Source of the DNA: Flavobacteriaceae bacterium
Lineage (GTDB): Bacteria > Bacteroidota > Bacteroidia > Flavobacteriales > Flavobacteriaceae
Assembly: GCA_016763595.1 (NCBI GenBank)
Contig: JAESTN010000422.1
Location: forward strand, 1 to 9,468
Direction: 5' to 3'
Length of the DNA stretch: 9,468 nt
Shown: positions 1-5,976 of the stretch, one piece after another
How the letters are laid out: each line of letters begins with the position of its first letter
How positions within the stretch are numbered: the stretch's first letter is position 1
Translations under genes and position numbers: made by a program
The notes under the pieces: model-generated
Databases searched by the model: none
Told to the model about the DNA's origin: nothing
What the model saw: only the letters and a program-made list of their open reading frames with translations

Positions 1-2084
1 CTTTTTTGGCACCCTGGGCGTTGATGATGCCACCCGATGTAGCCAATATCACCGGGGCGACTCTTTTCTTGTTTGGCGGCATTAGGGCAAAGCAGGCCTG
101 GCAGGTGTTGCGCTACCAACGCAATATGCGTCGTTTGCCCGATTATCGATTGCGGGCAGATCGAATGCCTGTCAGCCAGCACAAACTGTTTTTGGGTAAG
201 GGCTTTCGTTGGACACAGCAACATACCCAACGCTTGCGCGATACGTTAAAGCCTGATGCTCAACGCTATGTTCAACCGAGTATGTTCTACCATTGGGCAC
301 GGCAAAAAGAAGTGGTCTGGGAGCGCAAACCATTGTTGTCACTCCTGGCCAAAGGCTTGCGCAGCCGCTCAAAATTAAACCCATTAGCGCCATTGCCGAA
401 TGTCGGTGGTAAACCGGCATTGCATGCGGTGGAACCTCATGAGCAGTCGGTGTGGATGGATCTTAGTGAACGTGTCGGGCACACGCTGGTGTTAGGTACC
501 ACACGTGTGGGTAAAACCCGACTGGCCGAAGTGCTAATTACTCAGGATATTCGCCGAGGCGATGTTGTTATTGTATTTGATCCGAAAGGTGATGCTGATT
601 TGCTGCGCCGTATTTATGCCGAAGCCAAACGTGCCGGGCGATTGGATGACTTTTATCTGTTCCATTTGGGGTTCCCCCAGATATCGGCTCGCTACAATGC
701 CATTGGTAACTTCTCACGTATCACTGAAGTGGCCACCCGGATCGCCAATCAATTACCCAATGAGGGTAACTCCGCCGCCTTCAAGGAATTTGCCTGGCGT
801 TTCGTCAATATCATTGCTCGTGCTTTAGTGGCGCTGAATCGTCGTCCCGATTACCAACAGATTCGCCGTCATATCAATGATATTGAGCCCCTGTTTGTCG
901 AGTACGCACGGTATTGTGCCAAACACTCTGGCCTTGATGACTGGGAGGCGCAGGTCAATGAGCTGGCAGGCACGATCAAGGAACGTAATTTACCGATGTC
1001 GTTACGTGGGCGATCCATTGATGCCATTGCCTTGATGCGTTTTCTCCAAGATAAAGCCGTCTATGATCCAGTGTTGGATGGTTTAGTCTCGGCGTTTAAA
1101 TACGACAAGACCTATTTCGACAAGATTGTCAGTTCGGTTGGCCCATTGATGGAAAAGCTGACCACCGGCAATATTGCGGCATTGATTTCACCCGACTATC
1201 AGGATGAAGAAGATCACCGCCCGATCTTTGAATGGATGGATGTGATTCGTCGTAAAGGCATTGTTTATGTGGGATTGGATGCCCTCACGGATACCACGGT
1301 GGCGAGCGCGGTGGGTAATTCCATGTTTGCAGACTTGGTCTCCGTGGCGGGACACATCTATAAGCATGGTGTCACACCCGAAAGTTCTGACACAAACCTG
1401 GAGCAGGATTCGCGACACAAATCGCCTCAGGCCAATGAGCGGTCAATCCCGACCATCTCCCTGCATGCGGATGAATTCAACGAGTTAATTGGTGACGAGT
1501 TTGTGCCCCTGCTGAACAAAGCTGGTGGTGCGGGGTTTCAGGTCACTGCTTACACCCAGACCTGGTCAGATGTCGAAGCGCGGATCGGTAATAAGGCCAA
1601 AGCGGGACAAGTGGCCGGTAACTTCAATACGATGATCATGCTGCGGGTCAAGGAGTTGGCCACGGCAGAAATGCTCACCGAACAGTTGCCCCGCGTTGAG
1701 GTGTTTACCTTAATGAGTGTCTCCGGGGTGGATGATTCATCGGATCCCGGCTCTGGTGTCGATTTTAAATCACGCAATGAGGATCGTATCAGTGTCTCTG
1801 AAGTTCCCATGCTGAGCGCCGCTGATATGGTATCGCTACCCAAAGGACAGGCCTTCGCTCTATTAGAAGGTGGCCACCTGTGGAAAATTCGCATGCCGCT
1901 GCCGGATAGTCGTGGGGATGATGCGATGCCAGCGGCATTTGCAGAGATTGCCGAAGATATGCAACGCACCTATATCACCAATGACCATTGGTACCGTTCC
2001 AGCGAAACCTGGTGGCAAATGGGTGTTGAACCGTCATCTCTCAGCGAATCATCCGATAATAATAGCGCTACTCACAATGGCTGA
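1..2084 (+). CDS. traD: Conjugative coupling ATPase TraD, SXT/TOL subfamily (5' end outside window)
   Basis: Type IV coupling protein: an inner-membrane hexameric ATPase that takes the relaxase-bound DNA to the conjugation channel. The frame is open from the first bases, and the family's first transmembrane helix lies upstream, so the true start is outside the window; the TTG at base 6 is not a credible start. Counting from that TTG, a second membrane helix covers about residues 8-26, followed by a basic stretch. Walker A is GTTRVGKT at residues 164-171 (bases 495-518), and Walker B is ISLHADE at 484-490. The segment after it (PLLNKAGGAGFQVTAYTQT) is typical of SXT/TOL TraD rather than F-plasmid TraD. 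The C-terminal part keeps the family phrase LPKGQAFALLEGG. A polar linker of about 25 residues (near 455-480) precedes Walker B and looks longer than I would expect. The stop overlaps the next gene by 8 nt, so translation is probably coupled. Confidence 0.95.
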   Translation, partial: FLAPWALMMPPDVANITGATLFLFGGIRAKQAWQVLRYQRNMRRLPDYRLRADRMPVSQHKLFLGKGFRWTQQHTQRLRDTLKPDAQRYVQPSMFYHWARQKEVVWERKPLLSLLAKGLRSRSKLNPLAPLPNVGGKPALHAVEPHEQSVWMDLSERVGHTLVLGTTRVGKTRLAEVLITQDIRRGDVVIVFDPKGDADLLRRIYAEAKRAGRLDDFYLFHLGFPQISARYNAIGNFSRITEVATRIANQLPNEGNSAAFKEFAWRFVNIIARALVALNRRPDYQQIRRHINDIEPLFVEYARYCAKHSGLDDWEAQVNELAGTIKERNLPMSLRGRSIDAIALMRFLQDKAVYDPVLDGLVSAFKYDKTYFDKIVSSVGPLMEKLTTGNIAALISPDYQDEEDHRPIFEWMDVIRRKGIVYVGLDALTDTTVASAVGNSMFADLVSVAGHIYKHGVTPESSDTNLEQDSRHKSPQANERSIPTISLHADEFNELIGDEFVPLLNKAGGAGFQVTAYTQTWSDVEARIGNKAKAGQVAGNFNTMIMLRVKELATAEMLTEQLPRVEVFTLMSVSGVDDSSDPGSGVDFKSRNEDRISVSEVPMLSAADMVSLPKGQAFALLEGGHLWKIRMPLPDSRGDDAMPAAFAEIAEDMQRTYITNDHWYRSSETWWQMGVEPSSLSESSDNNSATHNG

Positions 2085-2808
2085 GGTGTCTGCCCCACGT
2101 CGACCTGTCTCACAGCCGGGTGTATTTTCCCGTAGTCTCACCGGGCTGGCGCAATGTTTAAAGTGGTTGCTGGTGTCATTGCTGTTCTCCATTATTATTG
2201 AGTGGATTGGCATGGTGTTTTGGTGGGAGGAGCAAGGGTTGGCGCACAGTCGGCAGATGTTGGCTATGGAGTTGAATTATCTGGATATAGACTTCCGCCG
2301 TAGTTTGTTAACATCAGATCCTTTGCAATTTGCCAAAGACCTGGCTGGCCGTTTTTATCATGTATTGTTTGAACTCACTCGACTCGCTGATCTTATTGAA
2401 TGGGTGACGCCTGTCCCTAACGCAGGTGAAGAGGGATTCCGGGTCACATTGCATCATACTTATCGTCCGACGGCAGAATTTATTCTAGCGGCCATGCAGA
2501 TGACCCAGGTCTTTGCGGTACGGCTGGCCATTCTGATATTGGCAACACCGGTATTTGGGCTATTTGCCCTAGTGGCGCTGGTCGATGGCTTGGTACGTCG
2601 TGATCTCAGGCGCTGGGGCGGCGGTAGGGAAAGCTCTTTTGTTTATCACTATGCCAAGAAGACCGCGCTTCCTTTGGTGATTGTTGCCTGGGTGGTGTAT
2701 TTGGCGCTGCCATTTAGTTTGCACCCATCCTGGATAATCCTGCCGTTTGCCATAGGGTTTGGTCTTACGGTCACCGTGACGGCGGGTACATTTAAGAAAT
2801 ACTTATAA
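2077..2808 (+). CDS. ICE membrane protein, TIGR03747 / PFL_4697 (DUF4400) family
   Basis: A 243-residue membrane protein that lies directly after traD in many ICEs of this type. I chose the ATG at 2077 because it overlaps the traD stop (ATGGCTGA) in the manner of translational coupling and gives a normal family length. The frame stays open upstream to about 1870, but that part lies inside traD. Predicted helices: about residues 27-48, 145-172 (long), 198-213 and 217-237. A soluble segment of about 95 residues follows helix 1. The phrase GRESSFVYHYAK (near 183-194) between helices 2 and 3 is a family hallmark. Its exact role in transfer is not known to me; context suggests it assists TraD or the inner-membrane complex. 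The TAA stop lies inside the left arm of a perfect inverted repeat. Cargo genes follow instead of the next backbone gene. Confidence 0.88.
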   Translation: MAEVSAPRRPVSQPGVFSRSLTGLAQCLKWLLVSLLFSIIIEWIGMVFWWEEQGLAHSRQMLAMELNYLDIDFRRSLLTSDPLQFAKDLAGRFYHVLFELTRLADLIEWVTPVPNAGEEGFRVTLHHTYRPTAEFILAAMQMTQVFAVRLAILILATPVFGLFALVALVDGLVRRDLRRWGGGRESSFVYHYAKKTALPLVIVAWVVYLALPFSLHPSWIILPFAIGFGLTVTVTAGTFKKYL

Positions 2809-2841
2809 TCAAGTGGGCATGAACTCACTTGATTATAAGTA
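2800..2841. terminator. 16-bp perfect inverted repeat at backbone/cargo boundary (possible terminator)
   Basis: Arms TACTTATAATCAAGTG (2800-2815) and CACTTGATTATAAGTA (2826-2841) pair perfectly around a 10-nt loop. The left arm contains the last codons and stop of the PFL_4697-family gene. No T-run follows on either strand and the stem is A/T-rich, so it is not a classical Rho-independent terminator. It could terminate transcription weakly, protect the 3' end of the traD transcript, or be a protein-binding or boundary site of the inserted cargo. The repeat itself is certain; the function is inferred. Confidence 0.5.
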
Positions 2842-2858
2842 ACTATGTACGTTACAGT
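2829..2858 (+). promoter_or_regulatory. Candidate higBA promoter with operator-like inverted repeat
   Basis: TTGATT (2829-2834) and TACAGT (2853-2858) are spaced by 18 nt and resemble sigma-70 -35 and -10 boxes upstream of higB. Between and over them lies the small inverted repeat GTAAC-7-GTTAC (2839-2843 and 2851-2855). HigA-type antitoxins normally repress their own promoter through palindromes of about this size. The -35 box lies inside the right arm of the larger inverted repeat. The call rests on motif resemblance and position only. Confidence 0.35.
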
Positions 2859-2882
2859 GGGTTAAATGAAGGAAGATTTTAG

Positions 2883-3179
2883 TTGATCAAGAGTTTTAAG
2901 CATAAATGGTTAAAGGCTTTTTATCTGGCTGACGAGGTCAGTAAAAAGGTTCCGGCGGCTATTGAGGATCGCCTATTCAGGAAGTTGCAATTAATTGACG
3001 ATGCTAGCTGTGATCTTGACCTGCGTTCCCCACCTAGCAACCATTTTGAAAAGCTGAGTGGAAAGTTGGCAGGCAAACATTCTATACGCGTCAATAAACA
3101 GTGGCGACTAATATTTGAATGGTCGGGTGAGCGGGGTGAAGCATACAGTCTTTATCTGGACAACCACGATTATCGTTGA
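2883..3179 (+). CDS. higB: HigB toxin (RelE/ParE superfamily mRNA interferase)
   Basis: A 98-residue toxin of the HigB family. Known relatives enter the ribosome and cleave translated mRNA; HigA neutralises them. The sequence opens with the family's IKSFKHKWLKAFY pattern, continues with a helical segment ending in a D-rich stretch, and then has the core beta-sheet phrase HSIRVNKQWRLIFEW (about residues 66-80). The C-terminal SLYLDNHDYR corresponds to the usual 'VDYxDYH' end. The start is TTG, supported by GAAGGAAG at 2868-2875, seven bases upstream. The ATG at 2866 is out of frame and stops after six codons. higA follows after 8 nt. Length and core motifs are normal, so the toxin looks intact. 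A weak TTG start would keep toxin synthesis below that of the antitoxin. Confidence 0.9.
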   Translation: MIKSFKHKWLKAFYLADEVSKKVPAAIEDRLFRKLQLIDDASCDLDLRSPPSNHFEKLSGKLAGKHSIRVNKQWRLIFEWSGERGEAYSLYLDNHDYR

Positions 3180-3187
3180 GGTAGAAA

Positions 3188-3490
3188 ATGAATATCACAA
3201 AAAGACAACCTGTCAGTGTGGGTGAAATGATTACTGAAGAATATTTGGTGCCACTGGGTATCACTCAGGGGCGGCTGGCTGAGGCGATGGGTGTCAGTCG
3301 TAAGACGGTGAATGAGCTATGCACCAATAGGCGATCTGTTACTGCCGATACAGCGTTAATGCTGGCTGCCGTTTTTGGTAATACAGTGGATTTTTGGCTG
3401 AAGTTACAGCAAAGAAATGATGTCTGGAAAGCGCTGAATACACCCAAGCGTAGAGTTCGTATAGACAAGGCCAAGCCTATTGCGGCATAG
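3188..3490 (+). CDS. higA: HigA antitoxin (XRE-family DNA-binding protein)
   Basis: A 100-residue antitoxin that binds HigB and, by family precedent, represses the higBA promoter. An XRE helix-turn-helix spans about residues 25-47 (ITQGRLAEAMGVSRKTVNEL). It is followed by SVTADTALMLAAVFGNTVDFW, the family's typical second half of the domain, and a basic tail. GAGGT at 3178-3182 overlaps the higB stop and gives a strong ribosome binding site just ahead of ATG 3188. The toxin-first order is the characteristic HigBA arrangement. No obvious terminator follows; 116 nt separate it from the next gene. It appears complete. Confidence 0.92.
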   Translation: MNITKRQPVSVGEMITEEYLVPLGITQGRLAEAMGVSRKTVNELCTNRRSVTADTALMLAAVFGNTVDFWLKLQQRNDVWKALNTPKRRVRIDKAKPIAA

Positions 3491-3606
3491 GGTTTATTCA
3501 AAAGCGCTACAAAAGGTCGTGGCATCCTGATTCAGCACATCCAGAACAATTCCCGCCGCAGGAATACCTTCTGGGTTTATGGAGCGTTGGCGGGGGAGGA
3601 TATGAG

Positions 3607-4005
3607 ATGAACCCTGATGGGGATGCGCTGTTACAAAGTGGACAGTCTATAGCTGCTTCTGTTCTACCCGCCGTATTTGCCATTTTTGATCGGTGGGGTT
3701 TGACAAGAAAAGAGCAGGCGATGCTATTGGGTTTGCGCACCAAACGTACATTGAATGGCTGGAAAAATAACCCCGACAAGGCCCGGTTGAGTCGAGATTT
3801 ATTAGAAAGGACCAGCTATATTTTGGGCATCTACAAGTCTCTGCAAATCTTATTTTCGAGCCAAGTGCTGGCAGATGGCTGGCTGAGGATGCCGAATGAC
3901 AACCCTAAGTTTAACGGTGCTCAACCCTTGGATCGGATGCTGGCCGGATTAGTCATTGATCTTGCGACTGTCAGAAGCTTTCTTTTGGGTGAATTACAGC
4001 AATAA
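3607..4005 (+). CDS. Xre/MbcA/ParS-type antitoxin (DUF2384), cognate RES toxin absent
   Basis: A 132-residue protein of the Xre/MbcA/ParS antitoxin family. Relatives pair with RES-domain toxins that degrade or modify NAD+ and bind them through the C-terminal domain. A degenerate Xre-like helix-turn-helix lies at about residues 31-54 (GLTRKEQAMLLGLRTKRTL). The toxin-binding domain follows at about 63-130, with SRDLLERTSYILGIYKSLQ and the FNGAQPLDRMLAG loop (102-114). GGAGGA at 3595-3600 lies six bases before the ATG. In the usual operon the RES gene overlaps or abuts the antitoxin stop. Here the next 85 nt hold no RES sequence and the following gene is an unrelated antitoxin. The toxin has therefore been lost or was never acquired. 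The protein ends GELQQ, slightly different from the paired versions I know, so its very C-terminus may itself have been replaced by a junction. That last point is uncertain. Confidence 0.78.
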   Translation: MNPDGDALLQSGQSIAASVLPAVFAIFDRWGLTRKEQAMLLGLRTKRTLNGWKNNPDKARLSRDLLERTSYILGIYKSLQILFSSQVLADGWLRMPNDNPKFNGAQPLDRMLAGLVIDLATVRSFLLGELQQ

Positions 4006-4072
4006 TTATGTACGGAAGAGTGCTGTACAAAATAATCTAATCTTGCCACTATTTCTCAACTATTGTGTTAAT
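3995..4072 (+). promoter_or_regulatory. Inverted repeats and candidate promoter ahead of the DUF1778 antitoxin gene
   Basis: TACAGCA (3995-4001) and TGCTGTA (4021-4027) form a 7-bp perfect inverted repeat around a 19-nt loop, starting inside the end of the preceding gene. An alternative pairing, ATTATGTAC (4005-4013) with GTACAAAAT (4025-4033), matches 8 of 9. TTGCCA (4043-4048) and TGTTAA (4066-4071), 17 nt apart, could be -35 and -10 boxes. Ribbon-helix-helix antitoxins repress their own promoters through such repeats. No binding or start-site evidence is visible beyond the motifs. Confidence 0.3.
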
Positions 4073-4090
4073 CAGTGGAGGAGCCTCGTT

Positions 4091-4360
4091 ATGGCTACAT
4101 CGCGTATTGAGATGAGAATTGATGAAACCGTCAAGGCAGCCGCTGAAAAAGCGGCTGCTCTCGAAGGTATGAAAAGTTTAACGGAATACGTTGTCCGTCT
4201 GATTGAAAAAGATTCCCAGCGTATCATCAAGGCGCATGAATCAATTACGGTCGAAAATGACGTGTTTGATCGATTTATCCTCGCTTGTAATACTGCCAAA
4301 GCACCTAACCAGAAACTACGTGAGGCCAAAAAGCTTGCTCAGCGTAAGGGTATCCAGTGA
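4091..4360 (+). CDS. tacA: DUF1778 (TacA-like) ribbon-helix-helix antitoxin
   Basis: An 89-residue antitoxin of the DUF1778/TacA family. Relatives dimerise through an N-terminal ribbon-helix-helix, repress the operon, and neutralise a GNAT toxin with the C-terminal arm. The ribbon-helix-helix is at about residues 4-45 (RIEMRIDETVKAAAEKAAAL, then SLTEYVV). The toxin-binding arm is at about 53-81, with the pattern DVFDRFILACNTAKAPNQKL. I chose ATG 4091 because GGAGGAG (4077-4083) sits seven bases upstream. The same frame is open back to about 3956, but that would overlap the previous gene and add non-family sequence. The stop overlaps the GTG of the toxin remnant by 3 nt, the standard TacAT arrangement. 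The antitoxin is intact while its toxin is broken. Confidence 0.87.
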   Translation: MATSRIEMRIDETVKAAAEKAAALEGMKSLTEYVVRLIEKDSQRIIKAHESITVENDVFDRFILACNTAKAPNQKLREAKKLAQRKGIQ

Positions 4361-4648
4361 TCCCTGGCTCTCAATTCGTTGAGCTCGATAAAACTGTCCA
4401 TGACCGTAAAGCCTTTGATTGTGGCACACAGGAGCTAAATCTATTTTTTCAGTAATTTGCTGCAAGGCAAAGGGCTGCCGGAATCAGTATGACGATGGTG
4501 CTGCCCGCACAAGGCAATATGGCAGATATTTGTGCCTATTACACACTGTCACATACCGAAATAAAACGACAATCGTTGCCAAAGTCAGCACAAAGAGGTT
4601 GCCACATTATCCCATACCGGTCATCCTGATAGCGCAGCTCGCGGTACA
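4357..4648 (+). pseudogene. tacT: Broken GNAT acetyltransferase toxin (TacT-like)
   Basis: Remnant of a GNAT-fold toxin; TacT-type relatives acetylate the amino group of aminoacyl-tRNA and block translation. From GTG 4357 the frame reads FVELDKTVHDRKAFDCGTQE and then hits an in-frame TAA at 4453-4455. The same frame continues with family sequence: AAGISMTMVLPAQG, then DICAYYTLSHTEIKRQSLPK, up to about 4590. Near 4580-4600 the match moves to the frame starting at positions divisible by three, where LPHYPIPVILIAQLAV is the family's central strand. That shift equals loss of one base. After about 4646 similarity ends, before the acetyl-CoA loop (QGxGLG) and the C-terminal half. The toxin therefore has a nonsense codon, a frameshift and a 3' deletion, and cannot make an active enzyme. 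No suppressing or recoding signal is apparent. Confidence 0.85.
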
Positions 4649-5279
4649 TCGTCAACCCAGCCACGCACGTCCACATCCTTTTTGTCAGCCGAACCATTTT
4701 TGTCGTTAAAAGGCTTGAACGTCAGATGTTTCGATGCAATAACGTGGTCGAGATCGGCTTTGGGATAAGTACTTCCTGGGCCGTTCCACCAAGTCCAGGA
4801 TGTGGATTTGGTTAGTCTGCGCATTTTGTTCCAGCGATTACCGGCATCCCGGTCGATCTTTTTGAGTTCAGTCTATGCATCAATGGCTTTATCGAACGGG
4901 TATTTCATGCCCATGGTGTTGAGATCACCCAGAATGATAAAATGGGCATCCTTGCCATCGGGCAGTGCTTTGTCCAGTGTCCGCTTGAGTTTGAAGGCAT
5001 GATCCAGTTGGTCATCACGAAGTCCCAGCCCAATGGGTTCGCTGTGACTTTTCAGGTGCAGGAACAACAGGGAATAGTTTTCACTATTGATGGTCAGGGT
5101 GAGCAGTGCACCAGGGCGCAGATAATTGTTGCCCGATTTAAACTCGGTACGTTGTGAAAAGAAGGCTGTTTTATTCGCTTTAACACCGACCAGAATTTCC
5201 TGAGATTCACGTCCTTCTGTAATGTGCCATTGGTATCCTGGCAGCGCGGCAGAGAGAGAAGAAAAAATGCTTTTGCCAT
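4646..5279 (-). pseudogene. Broken endonuclease/exonuclease/phosphatase-family gene
   Basis: On the minus strand one frame carries a protein of the endonuclease/exonuclease/phosphatase (DNase I-like) fold. In order: SSLSAALPGYQWHITEGRE (about 5262 downward), LFLHLKSHSEP (about 5066), the metal-site motif ILGDLNTMG (GDLN at 4919-4930), and then, past a stop, RWNKMRRLTKSTSWTWW and PKADLDHVIASKHL. Damage: an in-frame TAG at plus-strand positions 4873-4875; a break at a six-T run (5262-5267), where ATG 5279, with AAGGAG upstream, is one base out of frame with the rest; a missing N-terminal domain including the first acidic metal ligand; and loss of the C-terminal SDH motif at the junction with the GNAT remnant near 4646. 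Short runs on the plus strand here are shadows. Family identity is clear from the motifs; the exact subfamily and substrate are not. Confidence 0.8.
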
Positions 5280-5290
5280 GACAATCTCCT

Positions 5291-5333
5291 TTTGACTCAT
5301 GCCAGTAAATTTTATACTGGTGACAGTGTAACC
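5291..5333 (+). promoter_or_regulatory. Candidate promoter and near-palindromic operator upstream of the RAQPRD gene
   Basis: TTTGAC (5291-5296) and TATACT (5313-5318) are separated by 16 nt and could drive the downstream transfer genes. Two repeats overlap it: CCAGTA-7-TACTGG (5302-5307 and 5315-5320), perfect in its 6-bp arms, and GGTGACA-G-TGTAACC (5319-5333), which matches 6 of 7. Such symmetric sites over and just after a -10 box suit a repressor operator. They sit just right of the nuclease remnant, so they may be the original backbone promoter or cargo sequence. Motif-level evidence only. Confidence 0.35.
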
Positions 5334-5433
5334 AAAATTAAAAGCACTGCAATGATGGAATAGATTCCCCATCGTCCTCTAACACCCAGTCCTTCACTAT
5401 GCCCCGTAACAACAGCACGGGAGCATCAGTGAC
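5334..5433. other. Leader region between cargo and resumed transfer operon
   Basis: No gene or strong structure is visible. An open minus-strand frame begins at 5372 and reads into the nuclease remnant, but it has no family match and no good ribosome binding site. GGGAG at 5419-5423 is the probable ribosome binding site for the RAQPRD gene. Confidence 0.4.
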
Positions 5434-5736
5434 ATGTCACGCCACCTTTGGCAAATCATCAGTCTTATTTTTGGTATTTCTATTTCGCCTCTCATGTATG
5501 CAGATGCGGGTGCGGAGCGTGAAGCATTAGCAAGAATTATCCATGAGCTGCAGGCTATCGAATTGATGGTCGACAAAGCGCAAGTTCAAGGTGAAAAAGA
5601 TACTCGCATCCGGTTTCAGTATCAGTGGCTGCGCCAAGATCTCAGGCAAATTAAAAGCGGTATCCAGTCCCATATTGATGCCCCTCGTGTACAGCCACGT
5701 TCCTTCCCGCCTTTGCGCGGCGACTACCGTCGTTAG
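5434..5736 (+). CDS. ICE RAQPRD-family protein (TIGR01690), periplasmic
   Basis: A 100-residue protein of the RAQPRD family, found only in conjugation regions of this ICE type. An N-terminal signal peptide (hydrophobic core at about residues 6-20) ends near MYADA, so the mature protein should be periplasmic. The mature part is helical and charged. RFQYQWLRQDLRQIKSGIQ leads to the family-typical C-terminal run QPRSFPPLRGDYRR. GGGAG lies about 10 nt before the ATG. The next gene begins within 10 nt of the stop. Family precedent places it first in the cluster of pilin and channel genes; its molecular role has not been worked out to my knowledge. It marks the point where the backbone resumes after the cargo. 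Confidence 0.9.
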   Translation: MSRHLWQIISLIFGISISPLMYADAGAEREALARIIHELQAIELMVDKAQVQGEKDTRIRFQYQWLRQDLRQIKSGIQSHIDAPRVQPRSFPPLRGDYRR

Positions 5737-5745
5737 GTGTTCATG

Positions 5746-5976
5746 ATGAGCCCTGCTCAAAACACTGTCTTCCAAGCCGGGTCTGGCGTTTTGCCTGGCA
5801 CCCTGCTGACGGCCATTGCATCAATGGTGATGGTGCTGGCCTTCGTGTGGGTTATCTGGATCACGTTGGGGACATTCCGTGCCTGGCAAGAAGGGCAAGT
5901 CACGATACTGGATGTTTCGTGGAGTGCGTTAAGGGCCAGCATTATTTTAATGGTTTTAGGTTTTTATCTACGGTGA
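5746..5976 (+). CDS. ICE membrane protein, TIGR03758 / PFL_4701 (DUF3262) family
   Basis: A 76-residue membrane protein. Two helices are evident, about residues 20-42 and 58-74, with a short polar loop (RAWQEGQ) between, giving a pilin-sized hairpin. The N-terminal phrase QNTVFQAGSGV is typical of the family. The start is uncertain among GTG 5737, ATG 5743 and ATG 5746. I prefer 5746 because AGGTG at 5735-5739, overlapping the previous stop, then has proper spacing and the protein begins MSPAQ. The product probably works in the inner membrane with the next, pilin-like protein; this is inferred from the fixed gene order. Confidence 0.86.
   Translation: MSPAQNTVFQAGSGVLPGTLLTAIASMVMVLAFVWVIWITLGTFRAWQEGQVTILDVSWSALRASIILMVLGFYLR

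Noticed and set aside
1550..1969. A 139-codon minus-strand frame inside traD
   Set aside because: It lies wholly antisense to a well-conserved ATPase domain and has no recognisable motif; it is a shadow of traD.
3956..4090. Upstream extension of the DUF1778 antitoxin gene
   Set aside because: The extension overlaps the previous gene, has no family similarity, and the strong ribosome binding site supports ATG 4091.
4453..4455. TAA in the GNAT remnant as programmed readthrough or recoding
   Set aside because: The same gene also carries a frameshift and a 3' deletion, so simple decay explains the stop.
4419..4709. A 96-codon + strand frame as a gene
   Set aside because: It joins out-of-frame sequence, the shifted part of the GNAT remnant (LPHYPIPVILIAQLAV) and antisense of the nuclease remnant; it is not a coherent protein.
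2842..5433. Insertion sequence, integron, CRISPR array or tRNA in the cargo
   Set aside because: No transposase or integrase motif, flanking target duplication, attC-like site, regularly spaced repeats or tRNA cloverleaf was found by reading both strands.
5429..5440. Perfect 12-bp palindrome GTGACATGTCAC over the RAQPRD start codon
   Set aside because: A 12-bp palindrome is expected about twice by chance in a window of this size, and no second copy or spacing pattern supports it as an operator.
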